From NCBI GenBank assembly GCA_938002965.1, contig CALKZY010000005.1:1-64000 (forward strand): 64,000 nucleotides of DNA, written 5' to 3'. Under the pieces are notes generated by a model. It was not told where the DNA came from, ran no database searches, and saw nothing but the letters and a program-made list of their open reading frames with translations. This DNA is from an uncultured Acidimicrobiales bacterium. Its GTDB lineage: Bacteria > Actinomycetota > Acidimicrobiia > Acidimicrobiales > SZUA-35. Positions 1 to 7,802 of this stretch are shown piece after piece. Numbering within the stretch: position 1 is the stretch's first letter; each line of letters starts with the position of its first letter. The position numbers and the translations under genes are program-made.

Positions 1-1
1 C

Positions 2-421
2 GCCTCCGAGGACTATCTGGCTCAACTGAACGAGCTTGATGCGGAGGTAGAGGAGCTGGTGGCGACCATTCCCGAGGAGCGACGGATCCTACTGACCAAC
101 CACGAGGTATTCGGCTACTTCGCCGACCGCTATGGCTTCGAGATCGTGGGCACCGTTCTGCCCGGCGGGACGACGGTGGAGAGCGCCAGCGCCGGTGAGA
201 TGGCCGACCTGGCCGAACTCATCGAAGCGGAGGGTGTGCCCGCCATCTTCGCCGACACGTCATCGTCATCCGACTTGGCTGACACTCTGGCTGCCGAGGT
301 GGGCGAGGTCGCCGTGGTCGAGCTGTACAGCGAGTCACTAGGTGACGCCGACTCCGATGGTGGCACCTACCTGGGCATGGTTCGGGCCAACGCCACTCGC
401 ATCGCTGATGCGTTGGGCTAG
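2..421 (+). CDS. znuA: Zinc/manganese ABC transporter substrate-binding protein, C-terminal part (5' end outside window)
   Basis: The frame is open from base 2 to the TAG at 419-421, giving the last 139 residues of a cluster A-I metal-binding lipoprotein. Visible features are the segment before a central loop (LLTNHEVFGYFADRYGF), where the His is a conserved metal ligand in ZnuA-like proteins, and the late IFADTSSS segment where the family has an acidic ligand. The protein would capture Zn2+ (or Mn2+) outside the membrane and pass it to the ZnuB permease. The start and signal peptide lie upstream of the window. Its 3' end faces the zur gene, 13 bases away, and the ATPase and permease genes follow, so the whole transporter is encoded here. 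Zinc rather than manganese is inferred from the adjacent Zur-like regulator. Confidence 0.9.
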   Translation, partial: ASEDYLAQLNELDAEVEELVATIPEERRILLTNHEVFGYFADRYGFEIVGTVLPGGTTVESASAGEMADLAELIEAEGVPAIFADTSSSSDLADTLAAEVGEVAVVELYSESLGDADSDGGTYLGMVRANATRIADALG

Positions 422-434
422 TGCGAATTCGACC

Positions 435-887
435 TTAGGCGCAGGACGAGCAGGTGCCGAGCAGATCCAAATGGTGGCGGTCGATGCTGAACGTGGCCGA
501 ACGCCCGGCCCGGTGAAGCTCGCGATCCAACGACTGCTCGAAGGTTTCCGGTAGCTCGAAATCGAGTACGTCGCCGCAACTGGTGCAGATCATGTGGTGG
601 TGGTGACGTCGAGTGACCCGCTCGGCCAGTTCGAAGCGGGCGTGGTCATCAGGGGTGACAACCCTGGCCGCCACCCCCGATTCCTCCAGTACCGCAAGGT
701 TTCGGTAGGCGCTCGACAGCGCCAAACCTTCACCGACCTCGACCAGTTGGGGGATGGTGACCGGTCCGTCGATCGTCAGCAGGGCCTCGACAATTCGTCG
801 CCGAGCTGAGCTGTACCGGTGGCCGTTGGCTTTGAGTGAATCGGCTGCCAGTTTGTGGGTGTCCGACTCCTGGTCGTCAGTGGGCAT
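435..887 (-). CDS. zur: Fur-family transcriptional regulator, probably zinc-responsive Zur
   Basis: The 150-residue protein has the Fur layout: a winged helix at about residues 20-85 and a C-terminal dimerisation/metal domain. Metal ligands are plain: a four-His run (95-98), C101xxC104, HH at 138-139, and C146xxC149 at the extreme C terminus. The two CxxC pairs form the structural zinc site of the family. With metal bound it should repress genes for metal uptake. Its ATG lies inside the 3' end of znuC (11-base overlap), so the two are co-transcribed and translationally coupled. The zinc assignment rests on neighbouring znu genes and the operator-like palindromes at 1642-1676. A ferric Fur or Mn regulator cannot be excluded from the sequence alone. 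Confidence 0.88.
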   Translation of the reverse strand: MPTDDQESDTHKLAADSLKANGHRYSSARRRIVEALLTIDGPVTIPQLVEVGEGLALSSAYRNLAVLEESGVAARVVTPDDHARFELAERVTRRHHHHMICTSCGDVLDFELPETFEQSLDRELHRAGRSATFSIDRHHLDLLGTCSSCA

Positions 888-1626
888 GTTGGTGCTCGTG
901 ATGAGGGTCGTCCAGGATCAGGGTGTCGCCGACCTTGGCGATCCGCCCGCCAAAGGCCTGACGTAGATTGTCTTCGGTGAGAACGTTGCCGGGGGGTCCG
1001 ATGGCGATGCAACGGGTAGCCAGCAGCATCACCAGGTCGCACTCCTCGGCCTCATCGAAACTGTGAGTGGTGATCATCACCGTGCGGCCGGCGTCGCTGG
1101 TCTGTTGCAGCGCTTCGGCGATCAGCGACCGCGACACGACGTCTAAGCCCGTCAACGGCTCATCCAGCAACAACACGTCGGCCTCTTGGGCTAAGCCCTG
1201 GGCCACGAAGGCGCGTTGTCGTTGCCCACCGGAGAGATGATGGGTTTGGCGGTTGACCAGCGAGCCCAGGTCCAGCTGGTTGAGAGCGACTTCGACGGCT
1301 CGACGATCGTCAGCACCGAATCGGCCAAGCAGGCCGATGTGAGGGTACCGAGCCATAGCCACGGTGTCGCCGACGGTAAGGGGAACGCTGCGATCGACCT
1401 CGGTCGACTGCAGGACAATGGAGATCGACTGTCCTCCGCGATCAATGCTGCCGGAGTCGGGGCGGATTAAGCCTGCGATCGCCTTTAGCAGGGTTGACTT
1501 TCCCGATCCGTTGGGCCCGATGATGGCCACGGACGTGCCTGCTGGGATGTCGGCGGTGACGGCGTCGAGCGCAGGTTCGTCGCTGTAGCGAACGCACAGA
1601 GAGTTGAGACGAAGCGGGCCGGACAC
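877..1626 (-). CDS. znuC: Zinc ABC transporter ATP-binding protein
   Basis: A 249-residue ABC ATPase with Walker A GPNGSGKST (37-45), signature LSGGQ (131-135), Walker B VLLLDEP (151-157) and an H-loop histidine near 188. It powers metal import with the ZnuB permease at the inner face of the membrane. The C terminus ends in a His-rich tail (HHEHQHAH), common in zinc-linked ATPases. GTG at 1626 was chosen because a TATCAT -10 box ends exactly six bases before it, the same geometry as other leaderless genes here. It is divergent from znuB across a short region with two palindromes and overlaps zur downstream. Confidence 0.92.
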   Translation of the reverse strand: MSGPLRLNSLCVRYSDEPALDAVTADIPAGTSVAIIGPNGSGKSTLLKAIAGLIRPDSGSIDRGGQSISIVLQSTEVDRSVPLTVGDTVAMARYPHIGLLGRFGADDRRAVEVALNQLDLGSLVNRQTHHLSGGQRQRAFVAQGLAQEADVLLLDEPLTGLDVVSRSLIAEALQQTSDAGRTVMITTHSFDEAEECDLVMLLATRCIAIGPPGNVLTEDNLRQAFGGRIAKVGDTLILDDPHHEHQHAH

Positions 1627-1632
1627 AATCTA

Positions 1633-1638
1633 ATGATA
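1633..1638 (-). promoter_or_regulatory. -10 box for leaderless znuC
   Basis: TATCAT read on the minus strand, then six bases, then the GTG of znuC at 1626. Matches the TANNNT rule seen repeatedly in this window. Confidence 0.6.
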
Positions 1639-1641
1639 GGC

Positions 1642-1676
1642 AATGATGGCGTCATTCCGATATCGAGAATCATTCT
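1642..1676. promoter_or_regulatory. Candidate Zur operator between znuC and znuB
   Basis: Two AT-rich palindromes lie between the two divergent -10 boxes: AATGA-tggcg-TCATT at 1642-1656 and the perfect AGAAT-c-ATTCT at 1666-1676. The second resembles Fur/Zur boxes built around AATCATT. Bound regulator would block both promoters. The role is inferred from position and family knowledge. Confidence 0.55.
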
Positions 1677-1696
1677 GATTATTGCCATCGCTCTAC

Positions 1697-1702
1697 TACA
1701 GT
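1697..1702 (+). promoter_or_regulatory. -10 box for leaderless znuB
   Basis: TACAGT followed by six bases and GTG at 1709. This decides the znuB start. Confidence 0.6.
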
Positions 1703-1708
1703 AGGGCT

Positions 1709-2551
1709 GTGATCGAAGCCTTCGAACCGGCCTTCATGCAGCGGGCACTGGTAGCCGGGTTGTTGGCGGTGGTTGCCACCTCGGTGGTTGGCACCTGGGT
1801 GGTTTTGCGAGGGCTGGCCTTCCTTGGCGACGCTCTGGCCCACGGGGTTATACCGGGCATCGCCGTTGCCGTGTTGTGGGGATTGAGCCCAATCGGCGGG
1901 GCGTTGGTGGCTGCCGCTGTCATGGCTGCCATGGTGACCCTGGTGTCCTCGCGAACCGCGGTTCGCGAGGACACCGGCATAGGTCTGTTGTTCGTCGGCA
2001 TGTTGTCGTTGGGCATTGTGATCATCTCGAAAGCCCGGTCATTCGCCACGGAAGTGACGGCGCTGCTGTTCGGCGACGTGCTTGCCGTTACCCGCTCCGA
2101 TATTTCTAGTCAGCTGATTGCCACCGGCATCGTGCTGGTGCTCGGACTGATTCTTTACCGTCCCTTCCTGGCCCTAACGTTCAACTCGCTCAAAGCTCAG
2201 AGTCTTGGCATGCGGCCTCGCCTGGCTCATCTGGCCATGATGGTTCTGTTGGCTCTCAGCATTGTGGCCAGCTTCCGTGCAGTGGGGACGCTGTTGGTGT
2301 TCGGCCTCCTGGTCGGCCCCCCGGCAACGGCCTCGTTAATTACCAGCCGTATCCCGTTGATGATGGTGACGTCGGTGTTGTTCGGCTCCACCGCTGTGGT
2401 GGCCGGATTGTTGGTTAGCTTTTACGCCGACACGGCCGGGGGAGCGACGATGGCCGGCATGAGCGTGGCTCAGTTCTTCCTGGTTCTGGCGGTAACCGAG
2501 ATTGTCGCTGCGCTGCGTTCACCCGACCGATTGCCGGCTGCTTCCAGTTGA
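1709..2551 (+). CDS. znuB: Zinc ABC transporter permease
   Basis: About 280 residues with roughly eight hydrophobic segments, typical of ABC-3 family permeases. Recognisable family stretches are the early VVLRGLAFLGDALAHGV segment and RAVGTLLVFGLLVGPPATA near the C terminus. It forms the channel for metal import with ZnuC. GTG 1709 was chosen over the upstream in-frame TTG at 1682 because a TACAGT box ends six bases before it and the protein then begins with a short cytoplasmic segment before the first helix. The gene is divergent from znuC, and its last 33 bases overlap the convergent DMT transporter gene. Confidence 0.9.
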   Translation: MIEAFEPAFMQRALVAGLLAVVATSVVGTWVVLRGLAFLGDALAHGVIPGIAVAVLWGLSPIGGALVAAAVMAAMVTLVSSRTAVREDTGIGLLFVGMLSLGIVIISKARSFATEVTALLFGDVLAVTRSDISSQLIATGIVLVLGLILYRPFLALTFNSLKAQSLGMRPRLAHLAMMVLLALSIVASFRAVGTLLVFGLLVGPPATASLITSRIPLMMVTSVLFGSTAVVAGLLVSFYADTAGGATMAGMSVAQFFLVLAVTEIVAALRSPDRLPAASS

Positions 2552-3406
2552 CATCCTCGGCCGTTCGGAGCCGACTACCCACAAACCGGCGGCGGTCACG
2601 ATGGCGGCACCCAGCAGGGTCAACTGATCTGGGACGTCGTTGAAGATCACCACTTGAAGAATGATGGAGAAGACGAGCGCGGTGTACCGAAACGGAGCAC
2701 TGTAACTCAAGTCGCCGATCCTCACCGTGACGATCGAGCCGATGTAGCCGACAGACAAGAATGCAGCGGCGGCGGCCAACAGCGCCAGCTGGGTGCCGGT
2801 CACGCCGGCCCAACCTTGAACGACCGAAACCACCAGACCCATCACCGTGATTGTTATCGCCGTGCCTAAGGCCACCACCATCGACGGGATGTCGTCGTTC
2901 AGTTCTCGGGTGACGATCTCTCGAACCACCACCAACACCACGCCGACCAGCCCTAGCAGGAACCATGGGCTGAACGAATCGGACCACGGCTGAATCACCA
3001 GTAGAACCCCGACGAATCCAACGCCGACGGCGGTCACCCGAATTGCGCTCACCGGTTCGCGAAGCAACCTGGCAGCAATGAATGTCACCGCCACGGGTAC
3101 TACCTGAAGTACCGCGCTCAGGCTGGCCAACGGAAGTTGGGTCAATGCCGTGAGATAGGCGGCGGTGGCCACGGCCTCAAGGGCGACTCTGGCCAGCACC
3201 CGCCCGTCAACGATCCGGTGAATGCGGTCGGCCTCACCGCGGACGGTTACCAAGGCCAGAACCAGCACGGTGATGATCAGCCCACGGATGAAGATCGCCT
3301 GGAAGAGGGGGAGTTCCTCGGCCACCAGCTTGATGAAAGCATCGTTGACGACGTAGCCGGCCATGGCCAGCGTCATCCACCCCGCTCCTCGTAGGTTGTC
3401 AGACAC
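2519..3406 (-). CDS. EamA/DMT-superfamily membrane transporter
   Basis: A 295-residue protein of about ten membrane helices arranged as two EamA repeats, the layout of drug/metabolite exporters. Family-like stretches include the first helix ending VVNDAFIKLVAE and the mid-protein VTRELNDDIPSM boundary between repeats. Substrate cannot be told from sequence. GTG 3406 has a TAGCGT -10 box six bases upstream, indicating a leaderless transcript. The 3' end overlaps convergent znuB by 33 bases, which is unusual and means the two transcripts are antisense at their ends. There is no clear link to zinc uptake. The neighbour upstream is a guanine deaminase, so a purine-related export role is possible but unproven. 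Confidence 0.82.
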   Translation of the reverse strand: MSDNLRGAGWMTLAMAGYVVNDAFIKLVAEELPLFQAIFIRGLIITVLVLALVTVRGEADRIHRIVDGRVLARVALEAVATAAYLTALTQLPLASLSAVLQVVPVAVTFIAARLLREPVSAIRVTAVGVGFVGVLLVIQPWSDSFSPWFLLGLVGVVLVVVREIVTRELNDDIPSMVVALGTAITITVMGLVVSVVQGWAGVTGTQLALLAAAAAFLSVGYIGSIVTVRIGDLSYSAPFRYTALVFSIILQVVIFNDVPDQLTLLGAAIVTAAGLWVVGSERPRMSTGSSRQSVG

Positions 3407-3412
3407 CCGGAT

Positions 3413-3418
3413 ACGCTA
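3413..3418 (-). promoter_or_regulatory. -10 box for leaderless DMT transporter gene
   Basis: TAGCGT on the minus strand ends six bases before GTG 3406. Confidence 0.5.
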
Positions 3419-3429
3419 CCGGGCGGCCC

Positions 3430-4803
3430 TCACGGCACCAGTATCCGACGGCCGTCCACCCAAACCGCTGACACGTCGGCTGGCCGAGCTCGGCGGACCA
3501 GTTGTTCGAACATTCGTGACCAGTCGACGGTCCCGGTTTGATCGCCGTGGGCGTCGACCCCCACCGAGCGCAGATCAACGGCAACAGCATCGAAACGGTT
3601 TCCTTCGGCCAACAGGCCCACCGGTAGATCCAACATTCGGGCGCCCCCCATTGTGGCCATCCAGAACGCACTGACGATGTCGATGCGCTGAATGCTTGAA
3701 GTGGCGGATCGCTCGAGTAAACGAGATGATCCTACGGCATGACCGCACTGCGCCAACAGGCTGGGCTCGGGGCCACCGGCGATGTCGGTACCCAACCCGA
3801 CGGGGATCCCGGCACCGAGTGCTAGGCGGGCGGCGAAGACCCGTTCCGAGAAGTAGATGTTGGACAGCGGGCAGTGGGAGACACCAGCCCCCGAGGCGGC
3901 AATGGTGGCCCGGTCATCGTCGGTGAGGTGAGTGGCATGAGCCAACACGGTTCTTGGCCGCAGTAGACCGAACCGCTCCAGGGCATGAGTATCGGTGCAA
4001 CCGTGACGTTCGAGGACATAGTCGTGCTCCCACTGATTTTCCGAGCAGTGGGTTTGCACCGCAACGCCGGTTTCGTCGGCCAGCCGACCGAGGCTGGTGA
4101 GTAGTTCGTCGGTGCAGGCCGGAATGAAGCGCGGGGTGATGATCGGCTCCACCAAGCCGTTGTTGCCGGAGACCGACCGGACGGCGTCGATGGACCTGGC
4201 GCTGGCTTCTAGTGCTTCGGTGGCGTTGGCGTCGCGGTACCACTGCGGTGTTCCCTCCGGATGGTCCATGGCCACCCGCCCGACGAAGGCACGCTGACCG
4301 TGTTGCACGCAGGCCTCAGCCAGCGCTGTGGTGGCTGCGGAGTGAACCGAGGTGTAGTAGACAGCGGTAGTGGTGCCGTGTGACAACAGACGGGGGACCA
4401 TGTCGGCCCACGTTCGTCGGGCGAAGTTGATGTCGGCGTAGCGAGCCTCCAGCGGGAAGGTGTAGGCGAACAGCCATTCATCTAACGGCAGGTCCAATCC
4501 GGTGCCCAGCTGCGGCCACTGGGAGGCGTGAATGTGGGTGTCGACTAGTCCGGGTATGAGTACCACGCCGTCCGGCAGCGTTTCGACTGTGTCATTGGCG
4601 GCTTCCGCTGTGTCATTAGCGGCTTCCGCCGTGTCGTTGGCGGCTTCCGCCGTGTCATTGGCGAGAGTCTCGCGGGTGGCGCCATCCGCCCGAGCCGGGA
4701 TTATGTCGGTTATGACACCAGCGTCGACGGTGACGACGTGATCCTCCAAAACCTGGAGCGAGTTGGCGTCCGGCGTTTGCAGGATGGTGCCCCGGATCTG
4801 CAT
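3430..4803 (-). CDS. guaD: Guanine deaminase (amidohydrolase superfamily)
   Basis: A 457-residue cytoplasmic amidohydrolase. It carries the metal motif HxH (H90, H92 in LVDTHIHASQ), the HCSENQ motif with the conserved His and Glu, a further metal His in VLAHATHL, and the GTDIAGG aspartate. This set fits guanine deaminase, which converts guanine to xanthine and ammonia. Length is near the family norm once a repeat insertion is set aside. Residues 49-76 are three perfect copies of the seven-residue unit NDTAEAA plus a degenerate fourth, placed between the N-terminal sandwich and the catalytic barrel. ATG 4803 has TAGAGT exactly six bases upstream. The TetR gene just upstream is transcribed the same way but ends 29 bases earlier, so the deaminase has its own promoter and may also be read from the regulator. 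Confidence 0.88.
   Translation of the reverse strand: MQIRGTILQTPDANSLQVLEDHVVTVDAGVITDIIPARADGATRETLANDTAEAANDTAEAANDTAEAANDTVETLPDGVVLIPGLVDTHIHASQWPQLGTGLDLPLDEWLFAYTFPLEARYADINFARRTWADMVPRLLSHGTTTAVYYTSVHSAATTALAEACVQHGQRAFVGRVAMDHPEGTPQWYRDANATEALEASARSIDAVRSVSGNNGLVEPIITPRFIPACTDELLTSLGRLADETGVAVQTHCSENQWEHDYVLERHGCTDTHALERFGLLRPRTVLAHATHLTDDDRATIAASGAGVSHCPLSNIYFSERVFAARLALGAGIPVGLGTDIAGGPEPSLLAQCGHAVGSSRLLERSATSSIQRIDIVSAFWMATMGGARMLDLPVGLLAEGNRFDAVAVDLRSVGVDAHGDQTGTVDWSRMFEQLVRRARPADVSAVWVDGRRILVP
4589..4663. repeat. 21-bp in-frame tandem repeat inside guanine deaminase gene
   Basis: Copies at 4589-4609, 4610-4630 and 4631-4651, with a degenerate partial copy to about 4663. The copies differ by one or two bases, and each encodes the same seven residues (NDTAEAA) on the minus strand. 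Short in-frame units like this change copy number easily by slippage. Confidence 0.85.
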
Positions 4804-4809
4804 GAGAGA

Positions 4810-4815
4810 ACTCTA
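4810..4815 (-). promoter_or_regulatory. -10 box for leaderless guanine deaminase gene
   Basis: TAGAGT on the minus strand ends six bases before ATG 4803. Confidence 0.6.
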
Positions 4816-4832
4816 GAGCCGAGGCCGCACGT

Positions 4833-5396
4833 CTAGTCGACCCGCTGGGGCATCAGCCCGTGAAGGAGGGCATCGAGAATCAAGTCGACTTGAGTCGACG
4901 GCTGCCCTGCCGTCCCGACGGCCGACTGTAGGGCCAAAAATCCGTGCAACGCGCTTCGCAGCGACATCGCTGCACTTGATGCTTGCCCGTCGGAAAGACC
5001 GAGACTTCGGAAGACCAACCCCAGTACGTCGAGAAGGCCGGCGCAGGCTTCGTCGAGCCCGGCATCGTCGGCTGACGGGGGAGCGAAGGTAGCAGCATAT
5101 TGGCCCGGGTATTGTCGAGCGAATCCGTGATAGGCGTTGGCGACGGCGATAACGGCGTCCCGCCCGGCCACCCCAATGGCGGCGTTGCGAACGGCAGCTG
5201 TGAGATTATCGGTGGCCGCCACCGCCACGACGTAATGAAGGTGGCCAGCACCGTCCACGTGGGTGTAGAGCGCTGAGGGCCGAACCTCTAATGCCTCGGC
5301 CACCTTCGACAGCGTCAACGATTCGAGTCCTCCGGTGTCAACCAGTTCGATAGCGGCGGCGATCACGCTGTCGAGGTCGATCCGAGTGCGAGGCAT
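4833..5396 (-). CDS. TetR-family transcriptional regulator
   Basis: A 187-residue repressor. The N-terminal helix-turn-helix is clear (about residues 8-55: IAAAIELVDTGGLESLTLSKVAE then VRPSALYTHV). The C-terminal ligand domain has the hydrophobic helices of the TetR_C/WHG type, with the late ALRSALHGFLALQ stretch. It lies 29 bases upstream of the guanine deaminase gene on the same strand, so it may control purine salvage or its own operon. A TACCCT box lies eight bases before the ATG, which would give an almost leaderless transcript. The ligand is unknown. Confidence 0.85.
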   Translation of the reverse strand: MPRTRIDLDSVIAAAIELVDTGGLESLTLSKVAEALEVRPSALYTHVDGAGHLHYVVAVAATDNLTAAVRNAAIGVAGRDAVIAVANAYHGFARQYPGQYAATFAPPSADDAGLDEACAGLLDVLGLVFRSLGLSDGQASSAAMSLRSALHGFLALQSAVGTAGQPSTQVDLILDALLHGLMPQRVD

Positions 5397-5543
5397 GGAA
5401 GACCAGGGTAGAGCAGAGTCGGGATGTATTCAGGGTTGGGCAACAAATTTTGATCTTGCTGAAATAGTTTCACTAAAACGTGTGTTGTATCAGTTGACCC
5501 GTTAGCGACTGACCCGATGACAGATCTGGAGGAGCCACGCCAT

Positions 5544-6020
5544 ATGCCTACTCACACCGACCCCTTTAACATGCCGTTTGCCGGATTCGAGACCTTCCTG
5601 GAGGCTCTTGGTAGCCCCCGTCTTGGATCGGGAGGCGCTCCCCTCGACGTCTATCGCCGAGGCGAGGATGTCTGGATTCACGTCGACCTCCCCGGTGTGG
5701 CCGCTGACAGCATCGACATCGACGTGGAGCGCAACGTTCTGACCGTCACCGCAGAACGCAAGTGGATGCCGGTTGAAGACGACCAGGTTTACCGATCCGA
5801 GCGTAAGCAGGGCACGTTTCGCCGCCAGCTGCAGCTCGGACAAGGCCTCGACACCGAAGCAATCGAGGCCGACTATCACGACGGTGTTCTAACGCTGCGG
5901 GTCCCCGTGGCGGAGCGGGCCAAGCCCCGCAAGATCACCGTAAATACTTCCACAGTGCCCACAGTCTCGGAACCCACCCCCGAGGCCGCCACTGCGGAAG
6001 AGGCTGTCGCCGTCGAGTAA
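5544..6020 (+). CDS. Small heat shock protein, Hsp20/alpha-crystallin family
   Basis: A 158-residue ATP-independent chaperone that holds unfolding proteins in the cytoplasm. An alpha-crystallin domain spans about residues 35-135. It opens with a P-DVYRRGEDVWIHVDLPGV strand pair and contains the conserved late strand GVLTLRVPVAE. A short Glu/Ala/Thr-rich tail follows. ATG 5544 is preferred over an in-frame ATG at 5517 because a GGAGGA ribosome site sits eight to thirteen bases before it and the nine extra residues do not resemble the family. The 147-base upstream gap is unusually AT-rich around 5445-5490 and probably holds the promoter, but I could not fix a single -35/-10 pair. Confidence 0.9.
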   Translation: MPTHTDPFNMPFAGFETFLEALGSPRLGSGGAPLDVYRRGEDVWIHVDLPGVAADSIDIDVERNVLTVTAERKWMPVEDDQVYRSERKQGTFRRQLQLGQGLDTEAIEADYHDGVLTLRVPVAERAKPRKITVNTSTVPTVSEPTPEAATAEEAVAVE

Positions 6021-6117
6021 CCGGCGTTCCCCCTCCAAGTAGGAGATTGCCGGCACCCCCCCTATCGGCGGGTTCCAACGGCAGCCATCACACCATCGAG
6101 TCGGGCCGTTCCCCCTC

Positions 6118-6132
6118 CGAGCCTTCGGGCTC
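6118..6132. terminator. GC-rich hairpin with UUCG loop, possible terminator downstream of hsp20
   Basis: GAGCC-TTCG-GGCTC at 6119-6132 forms a five-pair stem closed by the very stable UUCG tetraloop. It sits in the 188-base convergent gap between hsp20 and the carbinolamine dehydratase gene. No T-tract follows, so intrinsic termination is only a possibility. Nothing else is recognisable in 6021-6208. Confidence 0.35.
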
Positions 6133-6208
6133 CACGGCCCGGCTCGGTCGCGCCCGGCCGATGGTCGACCCGAACCAGATCCAGGGGCACAACAGCAGTC
6201 TGGCAGGC

Positions 6209-6520
6209 TTAGCTCGCTGCGGAGGAAGCCAAGGCGTTCATCTTGGATGCCAGGTCAAAATCCTGTGCCGTCAAGCCGCCAGCATCGTGGGTGGTGAGTC
6301 GAACGGTGACCCGGTTGTAGACGTTTGACCACTCCGGATGATGGTTCATCTTTTCAGCCACAATGGCAGCCGACGTCATGAATCCGAACGCCACCACAAA
6401 GCTGTCGAAGGTGAACGTTCGCGTAATGGCCGTGTCCCCGGGCGGGTCCTCCAGCGTCCAGCCGGGGGTTTCGGCCAGGCGGCTCTGTTGTTCGTCGGCT
6501 GAAAGTAGTTCTGCGGCCAT
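6209..6520 (-). CDS. 4a-hydroxytetrahydrobiopterin dehydratase (pterin-4-alpha-carbinolamine dehydratase)
   Basis: A 103-residue protein matching the compact PCD fold. The catalytic signature is complete: [14 protein letters not shown] followed by [13 protein letters not shown], giving the His-His-Pro pair, the aromatic, the second His and the Asp in the expected spacing. The enzyme dehydrates 4a-hydroxy-tetrahydropterin and recycles pterin cofactor. ATG 6520 is chosen because TACTGT ends seven bases before it. A much longer open frame continues upstream but is antisense to the neighbouring lipoprotein gene and has no family resemblance. No aromatic amino acid hydroxylase is seen nearby, so its partner pterin pathway lies elsewhere. 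Confidence 0.93.
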   Translation of the reverse strand: MAAELLSADEQQSRLAETPGWTLEDPPGDTAITRTFTFDSFVVAFGFMTSAAIVAEKMNHHPEWSNVYNRVTVRLTTHDAGGLTAQDFDLASKMNALASSAAS

Positions 6521-6527
6521 GGGTTTG

Positions 6528-6533
6528 ACAGTA
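6528..6533 (-). promoter_or_regulatory. -10 box for leaderless carbinolamine dehydratase gene
   Basis: TACTGT on the minus strand, seven bases before ATG 6520. Confidence 0.5.
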
Positions 6534-6604
6534 GCGGAACCGCCTGGAGTGCAGTAGCTGTACTCTGGCAGTAGTTCGGCGGATGGGAAGTCAAACAGAC
6601 TGTG

Positions 6605-7762
6605 ATGAAACCAGACGGTTTCAGAAACCTCGGGGTTCGGTTGGCCAGAGTGACTGTGAATCTGGCATTGGTTGTCGCGCTCGCTGGTTGCGCTGACTTC
6701 GCTGTCCCCAACCTGACTCCGGCCGAAGTGTCCGAATCGACTGCGCCTACAGAACTCCAGTCTTCGGTGGCCGAGAGCTTGCCCTCGTCGACGGTTGTTG
6801 TCCAGCTGGAAGGCTCGGACGATTCGGCCGCGGCCGAAACGGATGCCCAACAGCAGGCGGCTGAGAGCCCGCCATCCACCGTTGCCGCCTCGGGCCCGGC
6901 GCCAGAAACAACAGAAGAGTGGCGCCAAGCCTTGGCTGCTTCTGGGCTCGAGCTGCCCGGTGGCGGGGTTGAGGTATTCCCCGGTCGGCGGTTGGTGGCC
7001 AACTATGGCAGCCCAGCCACCAGGCTGCTGGGCGTGCTGGGCGAGCGGTCCTTCGACGGCAACGCTGCTGACTTGTTGAGTCTGGCCGAGCAATATGAGG
7101 TGGCGGTTCCCGTCGGCTCGGAGCCCGCGCCGGTGTTGCCGTCGCTGGAGATAATTGTCAGCGTGGCCACCGCAGAAGCCGGGGGCGATGGCGACTACTC
7201 GAAGTACCTGGCCAAATACAGGGTTCGTCGCTGGGTTGATGCCGCAGCGGAAGCCGGTGTGTTTGTCATCTTGGACCTTCAACCCGGCCGGACCGACTTT
7301 GTCACTCAGGCCAAGTGGTTCGAAGAGTTTTTACGCCAACCGCATGTTGGCCTCGCCCTTGACCCAGAGTGGCGCATCGGTCCGGACGAGGTGCACTTGC
7401 GTCGTATCGGATCGGTAGAGGCCGCCGAAGTGAACGCCGTCGTGGACTACTTGGTTGACTTGGTCCACCAGGAGGTCTTGCCACAGAAGATTTTGGTGCT
7501 GCATCAGTTCAAACGTTCGATGCTGCCTGATCGAGAGTTGATTCGCACACCGCCGGAGTTGGCGGTGGTGGTTCACGTCGACGGTCAAGGGCCGCTGGGC
7601 TCCAAGTATGGAACGTGGGATGACATGCTCGGTCAGCCCACCGGCGCCGAGCAGACGCTGTGGTGGGGCTGGAAGAACTTCTATGACGAGGACACGCCGG
7701 TGGCCACCCCGGACCAGGTCAATCAGGTGACTCCGTTGCCGGTACTCGTCACCTATCAGTAG
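6605..7762 (+). CDS. Predicted extracellular lipoprotein of unknown function, barrel-like C-terminal domain
   Basis: A 385-residue protein with a lipoprotein signal (hydrophobic run then lipobox LAGC near residue 28). A Thr/Ser/Ala-rich linker runs to about residue 95. The C-terminal ~250 residues contain alternating strand/helix stretches such as [14 protein letters not shown] and [11 protein letters not shown], which resemble TIM-barrel glycosidase-like folds. No catalytic motif is certain. It should be anchored to the outer face of the membrane. A GTG at 6602 directly precedes the ATG and could also be the start. It is divergent from the carbinolamine dehydratase gene. TACTCT near 6560 could be its -10 box. 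I do not recognise a named family. Confidence 0.6.
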   Translation: MKPDGFRNLGVRLARVTVNLALVVALAGCADFAVPNLTPAEVSESTAPTELQSSVAESLPSSTVVVQLEGSDDSAAAETDAQQQAAESPPSTVAASGPAPETTEEWRQALAASGLELPGGGVEVFPGRRLVANYGSPATRLLGVLGERSFDGNAADLLSLAEQYEVAVPVGSEPAPVLPSLEIIVSVATAEAGGDGDYSKYLAKYRVRRWVDAAAEAGVFVILDLQPGRTDFVTQAKWFEEFLRQPHVGLALDPEWRIGPDEVHLRRIGSVEAAEVNAVVDYLVDLVHQEVLPQKILVLHQFKRSMLPDRELIRTPPELAVVVHVDGQGPLGSKYGTWDDMLGQPTGAEQTLWWGWKNFYDEDTPVATPDQVNQVTPLPVLVTYQ

Positions 7763-7790
7763 ACGAGCTAACCCGGTGACCACGGACAGC

Positions 7791-7796
7791 TAGAGT
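7791..7796 (+). promoter_or_regulatory. -10 box for leaderless cobU
   Basis: TAGAGT ends six bases before GTG 7803. Confidence 0.6.
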
Positions 7797-7802
7797 TGAG
7801 CT

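Noticed and set aside
6521-7282. Long N-terminal extension of the carbinolamine dehydratase frame
   Set aside because: Runs antisense to the lipoprotein gene, has odd Arg/His/Gly composition and no relation to the 103-residue enzyme.
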